Origin: Ceratopteris richardii | Lineage: Eukaryota > Streptophyta > Polypodiopsida > Polypodiales > Pteridaceae | Length of the DNA stretch: 64,000 bases | NCBI GenBank assembly: GCA_020310875.1 | Contig: CM035417.1 | Coordinates: 90,113,699 to 90,177,698 of the forward strand | Direction: 5' to 3' | In this document: positions 24,127 to 33,999 of the stretch, piece after piece | Layout: each line of letters starts with the position of its first letter | Position numbering within the stretch: position 1 is the stretch's first letter | Translations under genes and position numbers: made by a program | Notes under the pieces: generated by a model | Database searches by the model: none | What the model was told of the DNA's origin: nothing | What the model saw: only the letters and a program-made list of their open reading frames with translations

Positions 24127-24569
24127 TGTTGAAGATCGGATCCCATAGATGCACAAACGCAGAGGATAATATAGAAACAAAATCACACAAAAGTACTTAG
24201 AGAATAGAAAGAGACAAGAGATGACACTAGATTGGGTACAATCTCCCCCCACATACTCTGATAGATGGGTTTATCAGAACATGTGTATTTATAGGTAATT
24301 CATATTATGTCCTGAATAGAAGATACATGAGGGCCACACTTTAAATAACATGCTTTTGCTTTATTTACAAAAACAACTAAAAATACTATCTTCTAAAAAT
24401 AAGTATCTTCTAAAAATATTCTTCTAAATATCTCCAAAGATATTTGAATAAATCCATTCATGTTCACAACCTCATGGATCTTCACCTGCTAAATCAAAAC
24501 CCAAAACACATTAAAAACCTCAAGGCATCAACACCCATTTAACATTCCAATATTCCATAAAGTATAATA
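24127..24569 (-). repeat. Element Y 5' LTR (left arm)
   Basis: 443 bp, the partner of 22794-23236. The outer terminus reads TATT rather than TGTT. Confidence 0.9.
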
Positions 24570-24619
24570 GTAACCGCTTGACTAGTTGGGAACTAATGAA
24601 ATTATGTGTCAACCTAGCG

Positions 24620-25775
24620 TCAAAGAGTACCTTGACAGGCTATCTTGCCATGAATCCCCTCATGACAATGCGTTGTGTGTCGAGAAACTAATATCCTTTC
24701 TGTGCCACTAGCAAAAGTAGAGCGTCTGGCACAGTCGGAACCTTTTTCATGACTGTCATGGCCACTATGGGAAATGATAGTAGTGATGGGGGATCTCCAG
24801 AATCCTCATCATCATCACTCCCGACTTGAGTGGGATTTATGAATATGGTGGCTTCTATCTTCTTTGTCTTAGGACAGTCCTTGAACAGGTGCTGCCCTAA
24901 ACACCCATAGCATAATCCTTTTTTCATTGCCTTCTTTTTTTGTTGAGGGGTAAGTATCGACTTATTATAAGCCCTCTCAACCAGAGCAAAAACTTTTCTC
25001 TTACCTCCTATGACTCCATTGATCATATGCACTTGCTTAGCCTCTCGAGAGGGTTATGCACTGATCAAACCAGAAGTAGGTGTGTGGAAGGATTGATTGA
25101 CCTTAGGCCATGAGGACCTCTGAACCTGGAAGCCTCTACCCCTATGACCATCCTCATAGTTTAAAGACATCTCCATGGCCTATGCCAAGGGCTGACATCT
25201 CTCCTTCCTCACCAATGGTCTAATAGATTCGCTAAGTCCCAAGATGGACTTGTGGACCTGGAGAAACTCTGGGATAGAATCAAGCACTTTAAGAAGCACC
25301 TCTCTATACTTATCGATGCACTTTTGAATTGTCTTATTATTCTGACTGTTGAAGAACTAGGTGTCTAGCACTCTAGACCTCTCATTAGGCAGTACAAAAT
25401 TATTATAAAACAAGATCTTGAATTGATCCTAGGTCTGGGGCTTTTTCTTATCCTATTCTATCTTACGCCACCACCTATGGGTGATGTCCATAAGGTTATA
25501 CTTGGCCTGCTGAATCTTGTGTCTATCGTCCATGATATGACACAAGTAGAAGCACTGCTCCCACTTGCTAAGCCACTGCTCAACAACATCTGCAATCCTA
25601 GCCCTAGTCAAACCATGACATCTAGACGGCTTAAGATCCTTAAGCTACTATTAAGATATCGTGAAGTGTGCTTTCTAGATTGCTTATCCTATTACTCAAG
25701 GTCTGCATGGGTTTTGCGAGATGCTCTTCCATGAGTGTATCTCTCCTAGAAGGGGATGATGGTCCAAAATCCATA
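24620..25775 (-). pseudogene. Element X gag and protease start (left arm)
   Basis: On the minus strand the gag start lies near 25770 (ATGGATTTTGGACCATC context). The N terminus is shortened by a deletion of about 116 bp near 25650 relative to the right arm. Recognisable segments are SRAWVLFYN-like capsid sequence with several stops and, at 25032-24688, a basic region followed by CYGCLGQHLFKDC, a CX2CX3HX4C zinc knuckle with all four ligands. An acidic SDDDEDSGD linker follows, leading into the protease. The protease N terminus (KVLFDARLTHNF near 24630) lacks the usual Ser/Thr-Gly of the active site. Element Y is inserted directly after it. Confidence 0.75.
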
Positions 25776-27085
25776 CTACTATTTTCTGGTTTTATTTTTT
25801 TTTTGTAATTTTAGAATAGTACGCTCTATGTACGTCGAAATAAGTAAGTGGCAGTAAAAAAGAAATAAATCACAAGCCTTTGCTCAATGGAAAATGAAGA
25901 AACCAGAAACTTTTAGTATGTTTTGAATTCTTGAATGCATATGCATACTAAATTTCTAAAAATTTTGGCAGCATAATGGCATAATTTTGAAAATCAAAAA
26001 AATTATACCAAGTAATCAATAAGAAATTTCCGCACGAATAGTGCCGATAGGCACAATCTAACTATAGGGGATTACACACCCAGACAAATTTATATTTTTG
26101 TCGTCACCAATGTGCAATAAAAATACTTACATGTCCGTGCAAACAAGAATACATGCATTGTACAATACAGGTCCACGTCTTGACTACGCGTCTACTCTAG
26201 GTACTATGCAAAATTTGCATGTCCTATATGCAATATGATGCATAAAGAAAGCAACAATGCATATAAATTGACAAAGCAACTTATCTAGAGGTTCAAAAGA
26301 TAATTTCCATGTGTGTGTAGGTGTTGGAGATGGTCCACACGTCGTCTAGATAGCTTGCCAAAACTCTTCTGATAGGTTATGCTTCAAAACTATGCTCGAA
26401 AGAGTGTCATTGATGATGAAAGTTCAAGCTCCCAAGCTTGCAAAATAATTGAAACTAAAGCCAAATTAAGGGTTCCAACCACTCCCTAGAAAGAACTCTA
26501 AGAGAGCTTTCCATATCAACAAAAAGCCTAGAATTTCGATCTTGGATGTTCAAGATATGGCTAATTTAGTGAAGCTATATAATACAAAAAGCTAGATTGG
26601 GTGAGCTCTTGGCTAAGGACTCCAAGAAGTCTTCAAATAGCTGCACTATCAGCTCCTCCTTCAAATGGCGAACACATATAGAGCTAGTATCCAATCCCAC
26701 GTGCACTACTATACAAAACTGAAGCACCTTCAAACAAAGCATTGCATGTGTTCTTCTTCACAACTAGAGGATAAGAAGAACCATCTCTTGCTCTACCTCT
26801 GCTACGCTCAGCATGTGACACGGACAAGTAGGCCTGAAAGCCGCACATTGACCACTTGGATGCCGTGTGTGTGGTAGGTACAGTCTACAAAGGGAGAAAC
26901 TTGTAACTATCCTGCAAGGGGGGTCTTATAGGCTCCCCGCCATCTCTTTTAAGGTCTACTCTATGCACGAACGACCATGGCAAAGCTCAAAACACTCTCG
27001 ATGGTGACTGACAACAACGACAACAGAGAAAAAAATCACACTTCAAAAACACTCGCAACCAGATCAGGTTCACTCTGATACCAAT
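25776..27085 (-). other. Element X 5' leader (left arm), no gene supported
   Basis: About 1.3 kb between gag and the degenerate primer site (CACTCTGATACCA on the plus strand at about 27072-27084; the intact form is in the right arm at 29716). It contains the GTGTGTAATCCCC motif (minus strand, about 26060) shared with Y. An open stretch at 26665-26877 (+) has a shortened antisense partner in the right arm but no recognisable domain. Confidence 0.6.
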
Positions 27086-27329
27086 TATAAGCAAGTGCTT
27101 GAATGATGTGTGTGTCTCTTCTTCCATCCATATATACCCTCTTGTACTCTAAAAATAGGAATGATCTGAGATGGTCTAGTGTCAACATGTGGCCATCATG
27201 CAACACTCATCCTCATTACTACCAAGTACCTTAGGGTATCCCCTGTGCTTGGGACCTTGGCTAGCTGGCCCTTGTCCCTCACACACATGGACTAAGCCCT
27301 ATGGATCAATGACATGATCCCTGTGGATC

Positions 27330-28312
27330 AATGTCTGAGAGCTCGTGAGGAGTTGGAACAGTCAAATAGAACCCATACTCTTAAGGAATCTGAGGCGTCA
27401 TGTCTAAAATAAATTAAAAAAGAGGTCAATGTCTTTGACTTAATAGATATGGATGCAAGATTCAGATTAGAAGTCTTGCAGATCATTGATGAGGCCTCCA
27501 CAACCACTTTAATAGCAAAGACTGTTGCTTTGAGTAAGGATAAAATGGTAGGGCAAGCCCGCTTCACATATTACAAGAGCTCATGTCTAATAGTCACTAT
27601 CAGAGGACATCGGTTACAAAGAGCTATTGTGGATGGAGGTTCGGGCATTAACTCCATGCCTAAACATACGGTGAAAAATCTTGGACTCCAACCTTCAAGA
27701 CCTGCCAACTTCACTATGACATTGGTAGATCAAAGCATAGTAAGACCTATGGGAGTGGTCCCGGGAGTCCCAGTTGAGATACAAGGTAACATCTTTAACT
27801 TGGATTTTGTTGTCTTACGACTGCCACAAGTAGATGGAAGTCTCCCCTTGTTGCTTGGGAGACCTTGGTTAAGGTATGCCAATGTGCTGCATGATTGGGG
27901 TAAGGAAACTATGTGGGTAAAATAAGAGGGAAAAGAGCTTCAACAAATAGTTTTAAAAGAAGAACCAGTCAACCAAAGACATACTAGGACGATGCAGACA
28001 ATTGGTGTTTGTATGGAAAAAGATATGTTGGACCACCTAGAGGCAGATTTGTATGAAGAAGAGAACATGTTGGCCTGGATACATGGAGAAGACTCATCTT
28101 CCTACTATGGAATTTTTCCAAACAACTCAAGTAGAGAGGAATTCTATGAAGGGAAAGAGGAGATCATTCAGGTTACTGATTTGGGAAAACCAGTCAAAAG
28201 CAATATAAAAAGGAAGGAAAGAAATACTCCTTAAGTGCAATATTGATGAAGCTACTTCAAATCCTATATCAATGCTCACTTGGTTATGGATACTGGTATG
28301 GATATCATCTGC
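27330..28312 (+). pseudogene. Fragment W: gypsy retropepsin-like region (left arm)
   Basis: Plus strand, reading toward the palindrome centre. MDARFRLEVLQIIDEAS (27449) begins a stretch with the retropepsin signature AIVDGGSGINSM at about 27630; the D-G-G form of the triad is common in plant gypsy proteases. Then come VEIQGNIFNLDFVVLRLP and the closing LLLGRPWLRYANVLHDWG at about 27860. A TAA at 27923 interrupts the same frame, which resumes through HLEADLYEEENMLAW. Near the centre it still appears coding (VMDTGMDIICLGRSF at about 28285). It belongs to a different element from X, which lies in the opposite orientation; X's 5' end abuts it near 27100-27330. Confidence 0.7.
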
Positions 28313-28487
28313 CTTGGGAGAAGTTTTGTACCTTTGTTTTAGCAAATTTCTGATTTAAAATTATAACATTTCCATCTTACTGTTCTAGCTTCTTCCGGCA
28401 ATGGAAGCTTGTGTTTCCAAAGACATGTAGGTACTCCTTCCACATCCTTGGAATTTCCCTACACTTATTGCCATAAAAATTATCATA
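28313..28487. other. Central spacer of the inverted repeat
   Basis: About 175 bp present only once. On each side the W reading frame runs into it: left-arm W continues as CLGRSFVPLF and right-arm W as CYDNFYGNKC. The spacer therefore looks like the region downstream of W from the two original copies, joined tail to tail. No repeat or gene is recognised in it. Confidence 0.75.
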
Positions 28488-29475
28488 ACAGATGATATCC
28501 ATACCAGTATCCATAACCAAGCGACCATTGATATAGGATTTGAAGTAGCTTCATCAATATTGCACTTAAGGAGTATTTCTTTTCTTCCTTTTTATATTGC
28601 TTTTGACTGGTTTGCCCAAATCAGTAACCTGAATGATCTCCTCTTTCCCTTCATAGACTTCCTCTCTACTTGAGTTGTTTGGAAAAATTCCATAGTAGGA
28701 AGATGAGTCTTCTCCATGTATCCAGACCAACATGTTCTCTTCTTCATACAAATCTGCCTCTAGGTGGTCCAACATATCTTTTTCCATACAAACACCAATT
28801 GTCTGCATCGTCCTGGTATGTCTTTGGTTGACTGGTTCTTCTTTTAAAAATATATGCTGAAGCTCTTTTCCCTCTTGTTTTACCCACATAGTTTCCTTAC
28901 CCCCAATCATGCAGCACATTGGCATACCTTAACCAAGGTCTCCCAATCAACAAGGGGAGACTTCCATCTACTTGTGGCAGTCGTAAGACAACAAAATCCA
29001 AGTTAAAGATGTTACCTTGTATCTCAACTGGGACTCCCGGGACCACTCCCATATGTCTTACTATGCTTTGATCTACCAATGTCATAGTGAAGTTGGCAGG
29101 TCTTGAAGGTTGGAGTCCAAGATTTTTCATCTTATGTTTAGGCATGGAGTTAATGCCTAAACCTCCATCCACAATAGCTCTTTGTAATAGATGTCCTCTG
29201 ATAGTGACTATTAGACATGAGCTCTTGTAATATGTGAAGGCACCTTGCCCTACCATTTTATCCTTACTCAAAGCAACAGTCTTTGCTACTAAAGTGGTTG
29301 TGGAGGCCTCATCAATGATCTGCAAGACTTCTGATCTGAATTTTGCATCCATATCTATTAAGTCAAAGACACTAACCTCTTTTTTAATTTATTTTAGACT
29401 TGAAGCCTCAGATTCCTTAAGAGTATGGGTTCTATTTGACTGTTCCAACTCCTCACAAGCTCTCAGACATTGATC
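28488..29475 (-). pseudogene. Fragment W: gypsy retropepsin-like region (right arm)
   Basis: This is the mirror copy of 27330-28312. From 29352 (MDAKFRSEVLQIIDEAS) it carries AIVDGGLGINSM, where the left arm has the more conventional GGSG, and LLIGRPWLRYANVLHDWG. An extra G near 28905 shifts the frame relative to the left arm, and the remaining frame runs from 28925 to a stop near 28566. Coding-like sequence extends upstream to about 29475 (CLRACEELEQSNRTHTL). Confidence 0.7.
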
Positions 29476-29715
29476 CACAGGGATCATGTCATTGATCCAT
29501 AGGGCTCAGTCCATGTTTGTGAGGGACAAGGGCCAGCTAGCCAAGGTCCCAAGCACAGGGGATACCCTAAGGTACTTGGTAGTAATGAGGATGAGTGTTG
29601 CATGATGGCCACATGTTGACACTAGACCATCTCAGATCATTCCTATTTTTAGAGTACAAGAGGGTATATATGGATGGGAGAAGAGACACACATCAGTCAA
29701 GCACTTGCTTATAAT

Positions 29716-29727
29716 TGGTATCAGAGC
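29716..29727 (+). other. Element X primer binding site (right arm, tRNA-iMet type)
   Basis: TGGTATCAGAGC, preceded by ..CTTGCTTATAAT. The left-arm copy is mutated at one base. The LTR that should end just upstream (probably starting near 29515) has no second copy in the window, so its limits are unknown. Confidence 0.7.
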
Positions 29728-31025
29728 GAACTTGATCTGATTGCGAGTGTTTTTGAAGTGTGATTTTTTTCTCTGTTGTCGTTGTTGTCAGTCACCATCG
29801 AGAGTGTTTTGAGCTTTGCCATGGTCGTTCGTGCATAGAGTAGACCTTAAAAGAGATGGCGGGGAGCCTATAGGACCCCCCTTGCAAGATAGTTACACGT
29901 TTCTCCCTCTCTAGACTGTACCTACCACACACATGGCATCCAAGTGGTCAATGTGCGGCTTTCCGGCCTACCTGTCTGTGTCACGTGCTGAGTGTAGCAG
30001 AGGTAGAGCAAGAGATGGTTCTTCTTATCCTCTAGTTGTGAAGAAGAACACGTGCAATGCTTTGTTTGAAGGTGCTTCAGTTTTGTATAGTAGTGCACGT
30101 GGGATTGGATACTAGCTCTATATGTGTTCGCCATTTGAAGGAGGAGCTCATAGGTGCAGCTATTTGAAGACTTCTTGGAGTCCTTAGCCAAGAGCTCACC
30201 CAATCTAGCTTTTTGTATTATATAGCTTCACTAAATTAGCCATATCTTGAACATCCAAGATCGAAATTCTAGGCTTTTTGTTGATATGGAAAGCTCTCTT
30301 AGAGTTCTTTCTAGAGAGTGGTTGGAACCCATAATTTGGCTTTAGTTTCAATTATTTTCCAAGCTTGGGAGCTTGAACTTTCATCATCAATGACCCTCTT
30401 TCGAGCATAGTTTTGAAGCATAACCTATCAGAAGAGTTTTGGCAAGCTATCTAGACGACCTGTGGACCATCTCCAACACCTACACACACATGGAGATTAT
30501 CTTTTGAACCTCTAGATAATTCTCTTTGTCAATTTATATGCATTGTTGCTTTCTTTATGCATCATATTGCATATAGGACATGCAAATTTTGCATAGTACC
30601 TAGAGTAGGCGCGTAGTCAAGAAGTGGACCTGTATTGTACAATGCATGTATTCTTGTTTGCAGGGACAGGTAAGTATTTTTCTTGCAGATTGGTGACGAC
30701 AAAAATTTAAATTTGTTTGGGTGTGTAATCCCCTATAGTTAGATTGTGCCTATCGGCACTTTTCTTGCGGAAATTGCTTATCGATTACTTGGTATATTTT
30801 TTTCAATTTTCAAAATTATGCCATTATGCTGCCAAAATTTTTAGAAATTTAGTATGCATATGCATTCAAGAATACAAAACATACTAAAAGTTTCTGGTTT
30901 CTTCATTTTCCATTGAGCAAAGGCTTGTGATTTGTTTCTTTTTTGCTACCACTTACTTATTTCGACGTACATAGAGCGTACTATTCTAAAATTACAAAAA
31001 AAATATAAAACCAGAAAATAGTAGT
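29728..31025 (+). other. Element X 5' leader (right arm), no gene supported
   Basis: A leader of about 1.3 kb before gag ATG 31026. It contains a CAGGTAAGTAT splice-donor-like string at about 30667, a TTTTCTTGCAG acceptor-like string just after it, and then the GTGTGTAATCCCC motif shared with Y. An antisense open stretch (30203-29922) has a left-arm counterpart but no domain. Confidence 0.55.
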
Positions 31026-32355
31026 ATGGATTCTGGACCATCATCCCCTTCTAGGATAGATACACTCATGGAAGAGAATCTTGCAAATCCCACGCAGACC
31101 ATGAGTAATAGGATAAACAATCTAGAAAGCACACTTCACGATATCTTGGCACATGTCAATGGGTCCAAGAAAGAGGAAGATGTGCCAGAGCCTGATTTGC
31201 CAAGGATGGACGTAGATGCTCCAGATGAGCATCAAACTCCAGAAATCCCTAGAGATAGCATCCTAGTCATAGAGGCCAGATAGTAGCTTAAGGATCTTAA
31301 GCTGTCTAGATGTCACGGTTTGACTAGTGCTAGGATTGCAGATGTTGTTGAGCAGTGGCTTAGCAAGTGGGAGCAATGCTTCTACTTGTGTCATATCACG
31401 GACCATAGACACAAGATTCAGCAGGCCAAGTATAACCTTATCGACATCACCCATAGGTGGTGGTGTAAGATAGAATAGGATAAGAAAAAGGCCCAGACCT
31501 AGGATCAATTCAAGATCTTGTTTTATAATAATTTTGTATTGCCTGATGAGAGGTCTAGAGTGCTAGACACCTAGTTCTTCAGCATTCAGAAGAATCAGAC
31601 AATTCAAAAGTCCATCGATAAGTATAGAGAGGTGCTTCTTAAAGTGCTTGATTCTATCCCAGAGTTCCTCCGGGTCCACAAGTCCATCTTGGGACTTAGC
31701 GAATCTATTAGACCATTGGTGAGGAAGGAGAGATGTCAGTCCTTGCAATAGGCCATGGAGATGTCTTTAGACTATGAGGATGGACATAGGGGAAAAGTCT
31801 TCCATGTTCAGAGGTCCTCATGGCCTAAGGTCAGTCAATCCTTCCACACACCTACTTCTGGTTTGATCAGTGCATAGCCCTCTCGAGAGGCTAAGCAAGT
31901 TCATATGATCAAGGGAGTCATAGGAGGTAAGAGAAAAGTGTTTTCTCTGGCTCAGAGGGCTTATAATAAGTCGATACTTACCCCTCAACAGAAAAAGAAG
32001 GCAATGAAAAAAGGATTATGCTATGGGTGTTTAGGGAAGCACCTGTTCAAGGAATATCCTAAGAAAAAGAAGATAGTAGCCACCATATTCATAAATCCCA
32101 CTCAAGTCGGGAGTGATGATGATGAGGATTCTGGAGATCCCCCATCACTACTATCATTTTCCATAGTGGCCATGACAGTCATAAAAAAGGTTCTGACTGT
32201 GCCAGACGCTCTACTTTTGCTAGTGGCACAGAAAGGATATTAGTTTCTCGACATAGAACACATATCATGAGGGGATTCATGGCAAGATAGCCTGTCAAGG
32301 TACTCTTTGACACTAGGTTGACACATAATTTCATTAGTTCCCAACTAGTCAAGCG
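31026..32355 (+). pseudogene. Element X gag and protease start (right arm)
   Basis: ATG 31026 (MDSGPSSPSRIDTLMEENLA) opens 85 codons with a likely coiled-coil segment (MSNRINNLESTLHDILAHVN), ended by TAG at about 31281. The capsid part follows with several stops (DVVEQWLSKWEQCFY, NFVLPDERSRVLDT, LRVHKSILGLSESIRPLV). At 31905-32243 is the basic region with the zinc knuckle CYGCLGKHLFKEYP, whose last Cys has become Tyr. The protease begins at about 32300 as KVLFDTRLTHNFISS, with Arg in place of the active-site Gly, and is cut off by element Y at 32361. This copy keeps the roughly 116 bp that the left arm has lost. Confidence 0.8.
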
Positions 32356-32360
32356 GTTAC

Positions 32361-32802
32361 TATTATACTTTATGGAATATTGGATTGTTAAATGGGTTTT
32401 GATGCCTTAGGTTTTTAATGTATTTTGTGTTTTGATTTAGCATGTGAAGATCCATGAGGGTGTGAACATGAATGGATTTATTCAAATATCTTTGGAGATA
32501 TTTAGAAGAATATTTTTAGAAGATACTTATTTTTAGAAGATAGTATTTTTAGTTGTTTTTGTAAATAAAGCAAAAGCATGTTATTTAAAGCGTGGCCCTC
32601 ATGTATCTTCTATTCAAGACATAATATGAATTACCTATAAATACACATGCTCTGATAAACCCATCTATCAGAGTATGTGGGGGGAGATTGTACCCAATCT
32701 AGTGTCATTTCTTGTCTCTTTCTATTCTCTAAGTACTTTTGTGTGATTTTGTTTCTATATTATCCTCTCCGTTTGTGCGTCTATGGGATCCAATCTTCAA
32801 TA
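32361..32802 (+). repeat. Element Y 5' LTR (right arm)
   Basis: 442 bp, TATTATAC...CTTCAATA; the terminal CA is mutated to TA. CTATAAATACACATG near 32634 is a plausible TATA box. Confidence 0.9.
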
Positions 32803-32948
32803 GTGGTATCAGAGCCAAGGCACGACTGCGGAGGTGTACATATCACTATTTTCAGCATGATCTAGGTCATCATCATCTTTGTCTTGGTGGGAGCTTGCTT
32901 TTCTTGGCCATGATTTCATAGTGGTCATCTTGATCTTTGTGTTGGGAG

Positions 32949-33987
32949 TGATGGAGAGTGTTAATCTCCAAAAGAACAAGCTACTCTTGTAATTAGAGCA
33001 CATCTATAACAAGAGTAACTCAAACCTTCACCAAATTTAGAGGATCAATGATCATTTATAAAGATTTTGAAAAATCTGTGAAGAAGATGACTACACAGAA
33101 AGTCTGCTGCACATATCTCTCTCATTAACTTATCAATTGCGTAAAGTTTTTCATGAAAATTTGCACAAGGTGTCGCCTACAATTTTTGCACCTTCTCCAA
33201 GTTGAATCACTCCAAAAGATTCAGTAGATCTTGAGAAATAATCTCAACAAGTTACCTATGTCTAAAACTGTTCTTCTGAAAAGTCGATTCAAACACCTGT
33301 AACTTCTAACACTTGGTTCTCTCAATCTAGAGCCCATTTATACAAATGCTTTTAGCCACAGATGGATAACCTTCTAACTTAAATTTTGACTCCTTATTCA
33401 TGCAAAACTTTAACCTGTGCACTGAGAAATGATCAAATCATTGACCATGGAGATTGCACCTGTTTCAGGAAATAGTGAACACTTCTTCACATATGAATGT
33501 TCCTACTCATAATTCTCACAGCCTGTTTACAATTAGGCTCTCAAACTTTAACCATAAAATCATCAACTATGGACTTAGATGTCTACAAAAGGATTCTTGA
33601 AATGATCAAGCACAGAAGGACAATGGACAGAAACATCGGGTGCAATTTTCTTTCATTCCTAAAGGAATTTTACAACTGGATGAGAGAGCTAATCTTCATA
33701 CTTCTCAAGTGTTTAAAAATTTCTAATTCTCTCCAATTCTTGTATTACAGACTCTCTCATATTTGCCCCGACATTTCCTTTATATATATATATATAGGCA
33801 AATATTTACAAGTTCATGACTATACAAAAGTATAAGTGAACTATCTCTATATTAATGTACATATGTGTACACCTCTTCATCTTCTGGATGTATTCTTCCT
33901 TCATGCTTCACAACTTGAACTTTTTTCTTCAATCCTTGACTTCAGTTCTTCATTAAAACATCAATTGTTGATTGCCCTGCACCAACA
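32949..33987 (-). repeat. Copia-3 3' LTR
   Basis: 1039 bp, bounded on the left by the target duplication and on the right by the polypurine tract. Confidence 0.92.
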
Positions 33988-33999
33988 GCTCCCCCTCAA

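Larger units (their letters stand above)
22794..24569 (-). mobile_element. Element Y (left copy), short non-autonomous LTR element
   Basis: Two 443-bp LTRs (22794-23236 and 24127-24569) flank only 890 bp of interior without coding capacity. On its own strand the LTR begins TGTTATAC (TATTATAC at the outer 5' end) and ends TTCAACA/TCAATA. A degenerate Met-type primer site (GTGTTATTAGAGCC) follows the 5' LTR and a purine-rich ACTGGGAGGCA precedes the 3' LTR. Target duplications GTAAC lie at 22789-22793 and 24570-24574. The insertion sits in element X's protease. Its interior shares a motif set with X's leader (GTGTGTAATCCCC, then an ATTATGCCATTATGCT-like stretch, then GTATGCATATGCATTCAAG), suggesting Y derives from an X-like parent by internal deletion and depends on other elements for enzymes. 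Confidence 0.9.

Noticed and set aside
24008..24252. Short hydrophobic open frames shared with 32677-32921
   Set aside because: They span the LTR and primer site of element Y; conservation is due to the inverted repeat.
26665..26877. Open frame with an antisense partner at 29922-30203, possible conserved small gene
   Set aside because: It lies in the untranslated leader of element X and is conserved only because the arms are copies; no domain or codon signal.
30660..30700. A leader intron in element X
   Set aside because: Donor-like and acceptor-like strings are too close together to be an intron and no spliced exon can be supported.
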